Shown here: one piece after another, positions 26,832 through 35,559 of the stretch | Numbering within the stretch: the first letter of the stretch is position 1 | Layout of the letters: every line of letters begins with the position of its first letter | DNA from: CAXSEF01 sp964236535 | Lineage (GTDB): Bacteria; Pseudomonadota; Alphaproteobacteria; Acetobacterales; Acetobacteraceae | DNA length: 56,629 bases | NCBI GenBank assembly: GCA_964236535.1 | Contig: CAXSEF010000011.1 | Coordinates: 1-56,629 of the forward strand | Direction: 5' to 3' | The notes under the pieces: generated by a model | What the model was told of the DNA's origin: nothing | Seen by the model: only the letters and a program-made list of their open reading frames with translations | Databases searched by the model: none | Translations under genes and position numbers: made by a program

Positions 26832-27407
26832 ATGGCGCGACTGGCCGACCGGCTGCTGGCCTTGTCCGCGCGGCCTTCCGCGCCGGTCTGGCTCGCGGTG
26901 GTGAGCTTTGCCGAGAGCAGCGTGTTCCCGCTGCCGCCCGATCTGCTGCTGATCCCGATGGTGCTGGCGCGGCCGGCGCGGGCGTGGTGGCTGGCGGGGC
27001 TGTGCACGCTGGCGAGCGTGGCCGGCGGGGTGCTCGGCTATGCGATCGGGGCGCTGCTGCTGGAGCAGCTGGCGCTGCCGGTGCTGCGCGCGTACGGCGA
27101 GGTGGGGGCGTTCACGGCGTTCCAGGCGAAGTACCAGCAGTACGGGCTGTGGATCATCCTGGTGAAGGGGCTGACGCCGATCCCGTTCAAGGTGGTCACC
27201 ATCGCGTCGGGGGCGGCGCATTTCGACTTCGGCGTGTTCCTGGCGGCGAGCCTGGTCACGCGCGGGGCGCGGTTCTTCCTGGTGGCGGGGCTGCTGCGGT
27301 TCTTCGGCGAGCCGATGCGCCAGTTCGTCGAGCGGCGGCTGGCGCTGGTGCTGGTGGCGCTTGCGGTGGCGCTGGTGGCGGGGGTGCTGGCGCTGCGGGT
27401 GCTGTAG
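26832..27407 (+). CDS. YqaA-type (VTT/DedA-related) membrane protein
   Basis: A 191-residue inner-membrane protein with about five hydrophobic segments. The conserved FAESSVFPLPPDLLLIPMVLA and the re-entrant KGLTPIPFKVVTIASGAAHF are typical of the YqaA/SNARE-associated family, relatives of DedA proteins that act in lipid flipping or membrane homeostasis. The ATG at 26832 sits 16 nt after the palindromic element. Convergent with tRNA-Lys on the opposite strand. Exact function unknown. Confidence 0.88.
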   Translation: MARLADRLLALSARPSAPVWLAVVSFAESSVFPLPPDLLLIPMVLARPARAWWLAGLCTLASVAGGVLGYAIGALLLEQLALPVLRAYGEVGAFTAFQAKYQQYGLWIILVKGLTPIPFKVVTIASGAAHFDFGVFLAASLVTRGARFFLVAGLLRFFGEPMRQFVERRLALVLVALAVALVAGVLALRVL

Positions 27408-27434
27408 GAGCGCCGCGCCAGGTGCGGGAAGCGG

Positions 27435-27510
27435 TGGTGAGCCCGCTGGGACTCGAACCCAGGGCCCCAAGATTAAAAGTCTCGTGCTCTACCAGCTGAG
27501 CTACGGGCTC
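27435..27510 (-). tRNA. tRNA-Lys (anticodon TTT)
   Basis: 76 nt with acceptor arms GAGCCCG (27504-27510 complement) and CGGGCTC (27439-27445 complement), an A discriminator and an encoded CCA (27435-27437). The anticodon loop is CTTTTAA with TTT at 27475-27477, the D-arm is AGCTCAGCTGGTAGAGC and the T-arm carries GGTTCGAGTCC. It is read on the minus strand, convergent with the YqaA-type gene. Confidence 0.97.
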
Positions 27511-27620
27511 GCCTTGCTTCCGGTCGCAGCCGTTCCCGGGGGAGTGGCTTGAAACCCAACATGGGACGGCGTCAAGCGGCACCAAGGGCGCCATGGGTGG
27601 GCGACCCGGCGGGCGCGGCT

Positions 27621-27678
27621 CTCGGGCGTGGATCCGGGGCGTGGATCTCGGGCTTGGATCTCGGGCGTGGAACCGGGG
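27621..27678. repeat. 13-bp tandem repeat, about 4.5 copies
   Basis: Four units of CTCGGGCGTGGAT and close variants start at 27621, 27634, 27647 and 27660, followed by a partial CCGGGG. They lie upstream of the hypothetical gene at 27736. The length is not a multiple of three, so this is not peptide-repeat coding. It may be a slippage-prone or regulatory tract. Confidence 0.8.
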
Positions 27679-27735
27679 CTCGCGTGGCGAACCCGGGATG
27701 GCGCTGCGTCGTTCGCGGTGCAGGAGGACACGCAC

Positions 27736-28110
27736 ATGGCCGAGCTGGTGACGATGGAGCCGCACGATGCGCTGCCGGAGGGGCGCGGCGTGACGGTGCT
27801 GCAGCGCTTCGACGAGGACTCTCCCGACCGGATCGTGGTCGAGATCGCGCTGGTGGGCGAGGACGGGCGGCGGGAGACCACGCATCCGATGCGGCCCGAC
27901 GGGCGGCCGATGGATTTCGCCGAGGCGATCGAGGCGGCGCGCCGGGTGGCGGACAGCGAGGGCCTGGCGCAGGTGCTCGCGCTGGACCGCACCGCCGGGC
28001 CGCTGGAGCGCGAGGTGCTGGCGCATGGCGGGGCGCATGATGCGCGTGGCGTGGCGCTCGACGACACCGATCTGGAGGAGGGCGAGCGCGGGCCCGACAT
28101 GCGGCGCTAG
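27736..28110 (+). CDS. Hypothetical protein
   Basis: 124 residues, no recognised family. It is soluble, acidic and lacks a signal peptide or membrane segment. The middle (VLQRFDEDSPDRIVVEIALV, then RPDGRPMDFAEAIEAARRVA) looks like a compact alpha/beta fold. The C-terminus is charged (LDDTDLEEGERGPDMRR). GGAGGA lies about 9 nt upstream of ATG 27736. The 13-bp tandem repeat is about 60 nt upstream. Coding-like codon use and a good ribosome site support it as real. It could be co-transcribed with nothing else: HU has its own 170-nt leader. Confidence 0.65.
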   Translation: MAELVTMEPHDALPEGRGVTVLQRFDEDSPDRIVVEIALVGEDGRRETTHPMRPDGRPMDFAEAIEAARRVADSEGLAQVLALDRTAGPLEREVLAHGGAHDARGVALDDTDLEEGERGPDMRR

Positions 28111-28281
28111 GGGCGGCGGGCGCGCGGGAGGCGGATGCAAGGCCGGCATTTCCGGGCTATTTCGCGCTGCGTGGCGCTGCGCGAGGGGTTTTGGCGGTGC
28201 GACTCGCACGTCGCGCTTGTCCCGTGCGGCAAAGCGTGATTCGGTGTCGCCGATCCCGAGACAGCACATCAGGAATGTTCA

Positions 28282-28713
28282 ATGGCTCTGAAGAAGCCCA
28301 CCAAGGTGGCAGCCCCGAGCAAGCCCGCCGCCAAGACTGCGGCGGTCAAAACGGCGAAGCCGGCGGCCAAGTCCGCTGCGTCGAAGGACGGCGCGCCGAA
28401 GGACGGCGCGGTCGAGGCGAAGGCGGCGCCGCAGGTGACGGTGTCGCTCAAGCAGGTTGCGGCCCGGCTGGTCGAGACCCAGGGCCTGGAGAAGAAGCAG
28501 GCCGAGGCGGTGATGACGGGCGTGATCGAGCTGATGATCGATCACCTCAAGAAGGGGGACAAGCTGCGGCTGAGCGGCCTGGGCGTCCTGCAGGTCCGCC
28601 ATTCGGCGGCGCGCATGGGCCGCAACCCGGCGACCGGGGAGGCGATCCAGATCGCGGCGAAGCGCAAGATCGCGTTCCGCCCGGCCAAGGAACTGAAGGA
28701 CGAGCTGACCTGA
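28282..28713 (+). CDS. HU-family DNA-binding protein with Lys/Ala-rich N-terminal tail
   Basis: 143 residues. The C-terminal 90 residues are the HU/IHF fold (VSLKQVAARLVETQGLEKKQ, then LSGLGVLQVRHSAARMGRNP, GEAIQIAAKRKIAFRPAKEL). The DNA-intercalating proline occurs in the GRNPATGE arm. The first 50 residues form a histone H1-like tail of Lys, Ala and Pro (KKPTKVAAPSKPAAKTAAVK). A normal HU is about 90 residues. N-terminal tails like this add nonspecific DNA binding. A homodimeric nucleoid protein is likely. Codons in the tail are repetitive, and the gene stands alone. Confidence 0.92.
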   Translation: MALKKPTKVAAPSKPAAKTAAVKTAKPAAKSAASKDGAPKDGAVEAKAAPQVTVSLKQVAARLVETQGLEKKQAEAVMTGVIELMIDHLKKGDKLRLSGLGVLQVRHSAARMGRNPATGEAIQIAAKRKIAFRPAKELKDELT

Positions 28714-28813
28714 GCCCGGCTGGTCCGGCGGGTTGCGCGCCCCGGCACCACCGGGCCCGGGAGGGCTGACCGGGCCGGCCGCGCGGACCAGGGGCGATGC
28801 GGCCGGGCGGGCG

Positions 28814-30795
28814 TTGATCGCTCGCCGCGCGCGATGGAGCCAGGGGGCAGGCGTTGCGCGCCGGTGGGGGCTGACCGGGGCGGCGTGGCTGCCGGTCGCC
28901 CTGGGAGTGTATGGGGCGGCTGCAGGGGCTGCCGTGCCGCCGCCGGTCGAGTCGGATCGCGGCATGGTGGTCGCCACCCAGCATCTTTCCGCCGAGGTGG
29001 GCGCGCGCATCCTGCGTGAGGGCGGCAACGCGGTGGATGCCGCGGTGGCCGTGGGCTACGCCGAGGCGGTGGTCGATCCGTGCTGCGGCAACCTGGGCGG
29101 CGGCGGCTTCATCGTGCTGCACATGGCCGACGGGCGCGAGCGCTTCGTCGATTTCCGCGAGACGGCGCCGGCGTCGGCCACCGCGTCGATGTACCTCGAC
29201 GCGCAGGGCAGGCCGATCCGCGGCGCCAGCCTGTTCGGCTGGGGTGCGGCGGCGGTGCCGGGCAGCGTGCTCGGGCTCGACACCGTGCTGCGCGAGTACG
29301 GGCGGCTGTCGCGCGGGCAGGTGATGGCGCCGGCGATCGCGCTGGCCCGCGACGGGTTCGTGCTGTCGCAGCCGGATGTCGACATCCTGGCAGTGCGCAA
29401 CGCCCGCTTCCGGTCCGATCCGGCGCTGGCGGCGGTGTTCCTGCGCCCGGACGGCTCGGCGCTGCAGGCGGGCGATCGGCTGGTGCAGCCGGACCTCGCG
29501 CGCACCCTGGCGCTGGTGGCGGCGGACGGGCCGGACGGGTTCTATCGCGGGCCGGTGGCGGCGGCGGTGGCGGCGGCGGCGCAGGCGGGCGGCGGCGGCA
29601 TCACCGCGGCCGATCTCGCGGGCTACCGGGTGGCGGAGACCGATCCGCTGCGCTGCACGTATCGCGGCCGGCAGGTGCTGGGGGCGCCGCCGCCGTCGTC
29701 GGGCGGGGTGGCGCTTTGCGAGGCGTTCGGGGTGATCGAGGGCTACGACATGCGTGCGCTGGGGTTCCACTCGGCGGCGGCGGCGCACGTGCTGGCCGAG
29801 GTGTTGCGCCACGTGTTCTTCGACCGCAACACGTTCCTGGGCGACCCGGCCTACGTGACCAGTCCGGTCGCGGTGCTGCTCTCCGCGTCGCATGCCCGGG
29901 CGATCCGCGACAGCATCGCGGCCGGGGCCGTGGCCTCCGCGTCGCTGCAGGCGGGCGTGGCGCCGCACGATGTCCCGCNNNNNNNNNNNNNNNNNNNNNN
30001 NNNNNNNNNNNNNNNNNNNNNNNNNNNNNNNNNNNNNNNNNNNNNNNNNNNNNNNNNNNNNNNNNNNNNNNNNNNNNNGCGGGCGGGGCGCTGCCGACCG
30101 CCGCGCCGGCCGGGGGTCCGGGGACGCGCGGGGTGCCGGGCGGCGAGAAGGCGGAGACCACGCATTTCTCGGTGCTCGACCGCGACGGCAACGCGGTCGC
30201 CGCGACCGTGACCCTGAACGGCCTGTTCGGGGCGGGGGTGATGGCGCCCGGGACCGGCGTCCTGCTGAACGACGAGATGGACGATTTCACCACCAGCCCG
30301 GGCGGGGCCAACATGTTCGGCCTGGTGCAGGGGGCGGCCAACGCGATCGCGCCGGGCAAGCGTCCGCTGTCGTCGATGTCGCCCACCATCGTGCTGCAGG
30401 ACGGGCATGTCGCGATGGTCGTGGGCTCGCCCGGCGGCTCGCGGATCATCTCGATCGTGCTGGAGACGATCATGAACGTGCTCGACTACGGCATGGGAGC
30501 CAAGGCAGCGGTGGACGCGCCGCGGCTGCACCAGCAATGGCTGCCGGACCGCATCGAGGCCGAGCCCTACGCGCTGTCGCCCGATACCGCCGCGCTGCTG
30601 CGCGCGATGGGCTACGCGATCGACGAGCGCACGCCGTGGGGGGCGGCGGAGACGATTCTGGTCGGGCCGGCGCGTGCGGGGGACGGGCCGGCGTCGTCGG
30701 GAAACGACTCCACGCTGGGCGGCGGGATGCGGCCGGGGTGGTTCTACGGCGCCAACGACGATCGGCGGCCGGGCGGGGCGGCGGTGGGTCCGTAG
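28814..30795 (+). CDS. ggt: Gamma-glutamyltransferase (interrupted by assembly gap)
   Basis: A periplasmic Ntn-hydrolase that cleaves glutathione and transfers gamma-glutamyl groups. The first part (to 29978) has a signal-like segment (WGLTGAAWLPVALGVYGAAA), then GMVVATQHLSAEVGARIL and GGNAVDAAVA. After 100 N the second part carries the autoprocessing threonine in ETTHFSVLDRDGNAV, the NDEMDDF motif, and GSPGGSRIISIVLET. The two parts are in different frames across the N run, which means only that the gap length is a placeholder. TTG 28814 is a tentative start; a TTG at 28733 is also open. Missing sequence is probably about 30-60 residues. Confidence 0.9.
29979..30078. other. Assembly gap (100 N) inside ggt
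   Basis: Exactly 100 N, the usual placeholder for a gap of unknown size. The flanks belong to the same gene, with reading frames shifted by the arbitrary gap length. The following sequence is very GC-rich. Confidence 0.98.
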
Positions 30796-30814
30796 CGCGG
30801 GGTTGGCGGGGCGG

Positions 30815-30955
30815 GCAAGGCAGGCAAGGCCAGAGGCTCTGCCTCCGGACTCCGCCAGAGGCTCGCCTTTGGAAACCTTGTGCCTAAGCGAAGGGTTTCC
30901 AAAGGGCTCCGCCCTTTGGTGGGTCTGGGCAACGCCCGGCCCTGCTGTGCTTGGG
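30815..30955. repeat. Intergenic palindromic element (A-B-C-D order)
   Basis: A complete copy: A, B, the linker CTTGTGCCTAAGCGAAGGG, C (CCAAAGGGCTCCGCCCTTTGG) and D. It lies between the convergent ggt and lysR-type genes. Confidence 0.85.
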
Positions 30956-30977
30956 GTTGGATGCAGGACGGCGCACG

Positions 30978-31877
30978 TCAGGATGGCCTCGCCGGGGTCC
31001 TGATGAAGTCGACGAGCGCGCGCAGTGGCGCGGGCATGAGGCGCCGCCCGGGGTAGTAGAGGAACGGCCCCGAAAAGCCTGGCCACCAGGGTTCGAGGAC
31101 GGGTTCGAGGGTGCCGCGGTCGAGGTGCGGGCGCAGCCAGTCCTCGAACAGGTTGACGATGCCGGTGCCGGCGATCGCCGCGTCGACGGCGAGATCGACC
31201 GCGCCGCCGACCTGCACCAGCAGCGGGCCGGCGGGATCGACGCGGATGACCTCGCCGGCGCGCTCGAACTCCCACGGCGTCATCGTGCCGCTGGCGAAGC
31301 GCCCGCGCAGGCAGGCATGGCCGAGCAGCTCGCGCGGGTGTTGCGGCCGGCCGCGGCGGTCGAGGTAGGCGGGGGATGCGGCGGTGGCGAAGCGCTGCAC
31401 GCGCGGCCCGATCGGCACCGCGGCCATGTCCTGCTCCAGCCGCTCGTCGTGGCGGATGCCGGCGTCGCACCCGGCGGCGAGCACGTCGACGAAGCCGTCC
31501 TCGGCGATCACCTCGAGGCGGATGTCGGGGTAGGCGGCGAGGAACGGCGGGACGATGCCGGGCAGCACCAGGCGCGCCGCGCTGAGCGGCACGTTGAGGC
31601 GCAACGTGCCGGCCGGCCGGTCGCGGAAGCCGTTGACCACGTCGAGGGCCTCTTCCATCTCGGCGAGCGCCGGGCCGAGCCGCTCCAGCAGGCGCCGGCC
31701 CGCCTCGGTCGGCATGACGCTGCGGGTCGTGCGGTTGAGCAGCCGGACGCCGAGCTGCTCCTCGAGGCGGCGCACCGCCTCGCTGAGCCTGGAGGCGCTG
31801 CTGCCGCTGGCACGCGCGCCGTCGCGGAAGCCCTTCGCGTTCGCCACCGCCACGAAGGCGTCGAGATCGACCTTCAC
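30978..31877 (-). CDS. LysR-family transcriptional regulator
   Basis: 299 residues. The N-terminal helix-turn-helix (DLDAFVAVANAKGFRDGARA, SRLSEAVRRLEEQLGVRLL, NRTTRSVMPTEAGRRL) is standard LysR. The C-terminal co-inducer domain has VLPGIVPPFLAAYPDIRLE, DVLAAGCDAGIRHDERLEQD and a hydrophobic end PGFSGPFLYYPGRR. It closely resembles regulators that sit beside an oxidoreductase. It diverges from the aldo/keto reductase gene with 94 bp between starts, so that gene is its most likely target. The inducer is unknown. Confidence 0.93.
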   Translation of the reverse strand: MKVDLDAFVAVANAKGFRDGARASGSSASRLSEAVRRLEEQLGVRLLNRTTRSVMPTEAGRRLLERLGPALAEMEEALDVVNGFRDRPAGTLRLNVPLSAARLVLPGIVPPFLAAYPDIRLEVIAEDGFVDVLAAGCDAGIRHDERLEQDMAAVPIGPRVQRFATAASPAYLDRRGRPQHPRELLGHACLRGRFASGTMTPWEFERAGEVIRVDPAGPLLVQVGGAVDLAVDAAIAGTGIVNLFEDWLRPHLDRGTLEPVLEPWWPGFSGPFLYYPGRRLMPAPLRALVDFIRTPARPS

Positions 31878-31971
31878 TGTTCGCCGGTCCGCACAGCCCG
31901 TGCTGATTTCCGCCCGTTATCGCGTGGATCGGCAATGCCCAGCTGTGCGTCGTCCCGATAGGAAAACGACC

Positions 31972-33095
31972 ATGTCCAGCACCGTCCAGCCCGGCATCGA
32001 CCAGCCCGGCACCGTCCAGCCCGGCACCGACCAGCCCGGCNNNNNNNNNNNNNNNNNNNNNNNNNNNNNNNNNNNNNNNNNNNNNNNNNNNNNNNNNNNN
32101 NNNNNNNNNNNNNNNNNNNNNNNNNNNNNNNNNNNNNNNNCCAGCCCGGCATCGACCAGCCCGGCACCGTCCAGCCCGGCACCGACCAGCCCGGCGTCGA
32201 CCGGTCCGGGATCGGCCGGTCCGGCACCGTGGAAGGCGCCGGGCGGGCGGGTGCGTTCGCGCTTGGCGGCCGCAGCGTGGGGCGGCTCGGCTACGGCACC
32301 ATGCAGCTTGCCGGGCCCGGCGTGTTCGGGCCGCCCCGGGATCGCGGCGCCGCCCTGGCCGTGCTGCGCGAGGCGGTCGCGAGCGGGGTCAACCACTTCG
32401 ACACCAGCGACTTCTATGGCCCGCACGTCACCAACCAGCTGATCCGCGAGGCGCTCGCGCCCTATCCGGACGAGCTCGTCCTCGTCACCAAGGTGGGCGT
32501 GCGGCGGGGCGCGGACGGCTCGTGGAACCCGGCGTTCTCGGCCGACGAGCTGACCCGGGCGGTGCACGACAACCTGCGCAACCTGGGCGTGGATGCGATC
32601 GACGTGGTCAACCTGCGCGCCATGTTCGACCGGCACCCCGCGGAAGGGTCGATCGCGGCGCCGCTCGGCGTGCTGGCCGGGCTGCAGCGGCAGGGCCTGG
32701 TGCGCCACATCGGGCTGAGCAACGTCACGGCGGCGCAGGTCGCGGAGGGGCGCGGGATCTGCGAGATCGTCTGCGTGCAGAACCAGTACAACCTGGCGCA
32801 CCGGGGCGACGACGCGCTGATCGGCGACCTGGCGCGCGACGGCATCGCCTACGTGCCGTTCTTCCCGCTCGGCGGGTTCACCCCGTTGCAGTCGTCGGCG
32901 CTGTCCGAGGTCGCGGCCCGGCTCGATGCCAGCCCGATGCAGGTGGCGATCGCCTGGCTGCTGCGCCGCTCGCCGAACATCCTGCTGATCCCGGGCACCT
33001 CGTCCGTGGCGCACCTGCGGGAGAACCTCGCGGCGGGGCGGCTCGTGCTGCCGGACGCGGCGGTGCGCGCGCTGGAGGGCGTCGGCGCGGCCTGA
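31972..33095 (+). CDS. Aldo/keto reductase with N-terminal QPG pentapeptide repeats (assembly gap inside)
   Basis: The catalytic part after the gap (from about 32260) is an aldo/keto reductase like E. coli YdbC/PdxI: VGRLGYGTMQLAGPGVFG, NHFDTSDFYGPHVTNQ with catalytic Asp and Tyr, VTKVGVRRG with Lys, and a C-terminal ILLIPGTSSVAHLRENL for NADPH. It begins at ATG 31972 (AGGA upstream) with MSSTVQPGIDQPGTVQPG, and the same pentapeptide, QPG then Ile/Thr then Asp/Val, resumes in frame after the gap before fading to RSGIG RSGTV. So a single ORF has a variable repeat tail. The 100 N are a placeholder. Divergent LysR probably controls it. Confidence 0.85.
31987..32228. repeat. 15-bp tandem repeat within the aldo/keto reductase gene, containing gap
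   Basis: Units of CAGCCCGGCACCGAC and variants lie on both sides of the gap (31987-32040 and 32141-32228). A higher-order 45-bp pattern encodes QPGID QPGTV QPGTD. Because the unit is a multiple of three, all six frames stay open. The repeat almost certainly caused the assembly break, so the true copy number is unknown. Confidence 0.9.
32041..32140. other. Assembly gap (100 N) inside a coding tandem repeat
   Basis: Exactly 100 N flanked on both sides by the same 15-bp repeat. The real length is unknown and likely a multiple of 15, because the repeat frame must be kept for the reductase to be translated. Confidence 0.98.
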
Positions 33096-33116
33096 CGGGC
33101 GGCGCCGGGGGTGACG

Positions 33117-33320
33117 GAAGGCCAGGGCTCTGCCCCGGACCCGCACGAGTCTGGGACCGCGCGCCTTGACGCGTGGCCGGTCGGGCAGGCCAGGCCGGAG
33201 GCTCCGCCAAAGGCCTCGGGCCTTTGGCGGAGTCCGGGCGCAGCCCGCGCACGGTTCCGACGACCCGCTTGTGCCATTGGAAGGAGGGCGCGCCCAGCCC
33301 TGCTTTGCTTGCAGGTCAAC
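33117..33320. repeat. Intergenic palindromic element (decayed D, C, H)
   Basis: Contains GCCAGGGCTCTGCCCCGGACCC, then CCAAAGGCCTCGGGCCTTTGG, then an H-type flank GCGCACGGTTCC whose hairpin has largely decayed, ending GCTTTGCTTGCAGG. It lies between the convergent aldo/keto reductase and methyltransferase genes. Confidence 0.78.
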
Positions 33321-33352
33321 GACTGCGGCCGCTGCCATTGAGCCATGCGGCG

Positions 33353-34243
33353 TCAGCTTTGCCTGGACGCTCCCGGCGCGCCGTCGAGCGCCGCGGCGAG
33401 GCTGATGCGGCCGCTGCCCGGTGCAAGCGGCTGCGGCTGGCCGGGTGCGGGCGCCCAGCCGGTCAGCATGGCGAGCCGCAGCAGCACCTCGAGCCGGCCG
33501 TCGCGTTCGGGCATTGCCGCAAGGGCTGCCGCGAACAGCGCCCGCGGCGGGGTCCGCTGGTCGCGCAGCAGCACGGCGTTGGTCTCGCCGGCGGCGCGCA
33601 GCTCGCGCAGCAGCGTCAGCGGCTCGGCGTAGAGCAGGCACAGCTCGTCGGAGTCGGCGACCGGCATGGCGAAGCCGGCGCGCTGCAGCAGGCTCGCGCA
33701 GTCGCGCAGCTCGGCGAACGGCGACACCCGCGGCGAGACCCCGCCGCAGAGCTGCAGTTCGGCGGCACCGAGCGCGGTGCGCAGCCCGTCCAGCGTGCCC
33801 AGCGCCGGCACGCTGGCAAGGAACAGCCCGTCCGGCCGCAGCGCCTGGCGCAGCTGCACCAGGCATCCCGGCAGGTCGTTGACCCAGTGCAGCGACAGGT
33901 TGGCGACCACGAGGTCGAAGCTTGCCGGGGCGAACGGCAGGGCCTCCTCGTCCGCGGCGACCGCGAGCCCGCCGTTGGTCGCGGCCATGCGCGGCGAGAG
34001 GTCGCAGCTGGTGACCCGCATGCCGCGCGCGCGCAGCCTGAGCGCCACCACCCCGCGGCCGCCGACATCGAGCGCGTCGCCGAAGCGGCGGGTGGTGTCG
34101 TCGAGCCGGTCGAGCAGCCGGTCTGCCGCCTCGCCCAGCACCGCGGCCACCTCGCCGATGGTTCCGGCCGCGCGGTCGCGGTGCAGGCGCACGGCGCGGC
34201 GGTCGAAGATGATCGGATCGCCCATGGGATCGATGTGCGACAT
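33353..34243 (-). CDS. SAM-dependent methyltransferase (NDUFAF5/BioC-like)
   Basis: A 296-residue class I methyltransferase-fold protein. IIFDRRAVRLHRDRAAGT opens it, DALDVGGRGVVALRL is the SAM loop (the usual GCGGG is replaced by GGRGV), and FDLVVANLSLHWVNDLPGCL matches NDUFAF5/BioC relatives. The pairing with comF and grxC is common in alphaproteobacteria, where the gene resembles the complex I assembly factor NDUFAF5. The SAM motif deviates, so activity as a methyltransferase is not assured. The start MSHIDPMGD at 34243 is preferred; a Met at 34255 is possible. Confidence 0.82.
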   Translation of the reverse strand: MSHIDPMGDPIIFDRRAVRLHRDRAAGTIGEVAAVLGEAADRLLDRLDDTTRRFGDALDVGGRGVVALRLRARGMRVTSCDLSPRMAATNGGLAVAADEEALPFAPASFDLVVANLSLHWVNDLPGCLVQLRQALRPDGLFLASVPALGTLDGLRTALGAAELQLCGGVSPRVSPFAELRDCASLLQRAGFAMPVADSDELCLLYAEPLTLLRELRAAGETNAVLLRDQRTPPRALFAAALAAMPERDGRLEVLLRLAMLTGWAPAPGQPQPLAPGSGRISLAAALDGAPGASRQS

Positions 34244-34327
34244 TGCGGGTGACATGCAAGCCTGCCTGCGGCGTAGGGTGCGCGCGCAGCCTGCGGTTGC
34301 ATCGACCGTCGCTGCGGGGAGGCTGCG

Positions 34328-35380
34328 CTGGACCAGGCCGGGGAGACGGGAGCGACCGCGGCTGCGGGCCGCCATCGCGTTGCGGCGCTGCTGCGCCGGA
34401 TCGGCCCGGCGCTGGCGCGCGGCGGGGCGGCGGCGCTCGACGTCGCGCTGCCGCCGCAGTGCCCGGCCTGCGACCGCATGGTGGACACCGACGGCAGCTT
34501 CTGCGCCGGCTGCCATGGCCGGCTGGTGTTCGTCACCGAGCCCTGCTGCGTCGCCTGCGGGGTGCCGTTCGCGAGCGCAGGCCGGGGCGGCGCGTCGCGG
34601 ACCTGCGCCGCCTGCCTGGCGGCGCCGCCGCCGTGGTCGAGGGCGCGCGCGGCGCTGCGCTACGACCGGCACTCGGCGGGGCTGATCCTCGGCCTCAAGT
34701 ACGGGGACCGCACCGAGCTTGCCGGCGTGCTGGGGGCGCACATGGCGCGCGCCGGTGCGGCGTTGCTGCGCGACGCGGACCTGCTGGCGCCGGTGCCGGT
34801 GCATCGCTGGCGACTGCTGTCCCGGCGCTACAACCAGGCGGGGCTGCTCGCCGCCAGGGTCGGTCGGCTGAGCGGCTGTCGCGTGGTGCCGGACCTCCTG
34901 GAGCGGCGCCGGCACGGCGACACCATGCGCGGCCGCAATGCCGAGGAGCGCCGCACTGCGGCCGACGGCGCATTCGCGGTGCGCGCGCGGCGCCTGGGGC
35001 TGCTGGCGGGGCGCCGGGTGGTCCTGGTCGACGACGTGCTCACCACCGGTGCGACCGCCGGCGCCTGCACCCGGGCGTTGCTCGCCGCCGGTGCCGCGGC
35101 GGTGGACGTGCTGGCGGCGGCACGGGCCGGCGGCGACGCCGGGGACCGCGACGCCGGGGACTCCGACCACGAGGGAGACCGGGGCGACGAGGGTGCGGGC
35201 GGCGGGGGCGGGGGCGGCGGGGGCGACGAGGGAGACTGGAGCGACCAGGGCGGCAGCTACGACGGGACCGGGGTGGCGGACGCCGAGATCCTGGAGGCGG
35301 CGGGTGCAAGGCCCGTGCACGCTGAGCTCCGCCAGCGGCACGCCTCGGCGGCGGACGGTGACGCTGCGGTATCCACCTAG
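34328..35380 (+). CDS. comF: ComF-family phosphoribosyltransferase-like protein, CTG start
   Basis: 350 residues if it starts at CTG 34328. It has the N-terminal ComF zinc finger (CPAC at 45-48, CAGC, then CCVACG and CAAC), followed by the phosphoribosyltransferase fold (LILGLKYGDRTELA, LAPVPVHRWRLLSRRYNQA, PRPP loop VVLVDDVLTTGATAGAC). ComF acts in DNA uptake and recombination in other bacteria. There is no ATG, GTG or TTG in frame before the ATG at 34478, which would delete CPAC. GGGGAGG (34316-34322) lies 5 nt before the CTG. The last 85 residues are a Gly/Asp-rich tail of low complexity. Confidence 0.83.
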   Translation: MDQAGETGATAAAGRHRVAALLRRIGPALARGGAAALDVALPPQCPACDRMVDTDGSFCAGCHGRLVFVTEPCCVACGVPFASAGRGGASRTCAACLAAPPPWSRARAALRYDRHSAGLILGLKYGDRTELAGVLGAHMARAGAALLRDADLLAPVPVHRWRLLSRRYNQAGLLAARVGRLSGCRVVPDLLERRRHGDTMRGRNAEERRTAADGAFAVRARRLGLLAGRRVVLVDDVLTTGATAGACTRALLAAGAAAVDVLAAARAGGDAGDRDAGDSDHEGDRGDEGAGGGGGGGGGDEGDWSDQGGSYDGTGVADAEILEAAGARPVHAELRQRHASAADGDAAVST

Positions 35381-35559
35381 GGTGTCGGCCTGACGCGGCG
35401 TTCCGGCCGCCGGCTTGCGCGACGCTGCGACGCGGGGGCAGACTCCGGGGTGTCGGATGGCGCGGAATGCGCCCGGTGAGCGCCGGCAGGCGCGTCGGCC
35501 GCCAGACCGGCGGGGTCGGTTCCGGTCGCTTGAAGGTCGGGTACCTGAGGAGAGCTGCG

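Noticed and set aside
28733..30795. Frameshift in ggt
   Set aside because: The change of frame occurs across a 100-N placeholder, so it says nothing about the real gene.
33353..34243. Assignment of the methyltransferase as BioC
   Set aside because: The comF-grxC context and the N-terminal pattern fit NDUFAF5-like proteins better, and no biotin genes are nearby.
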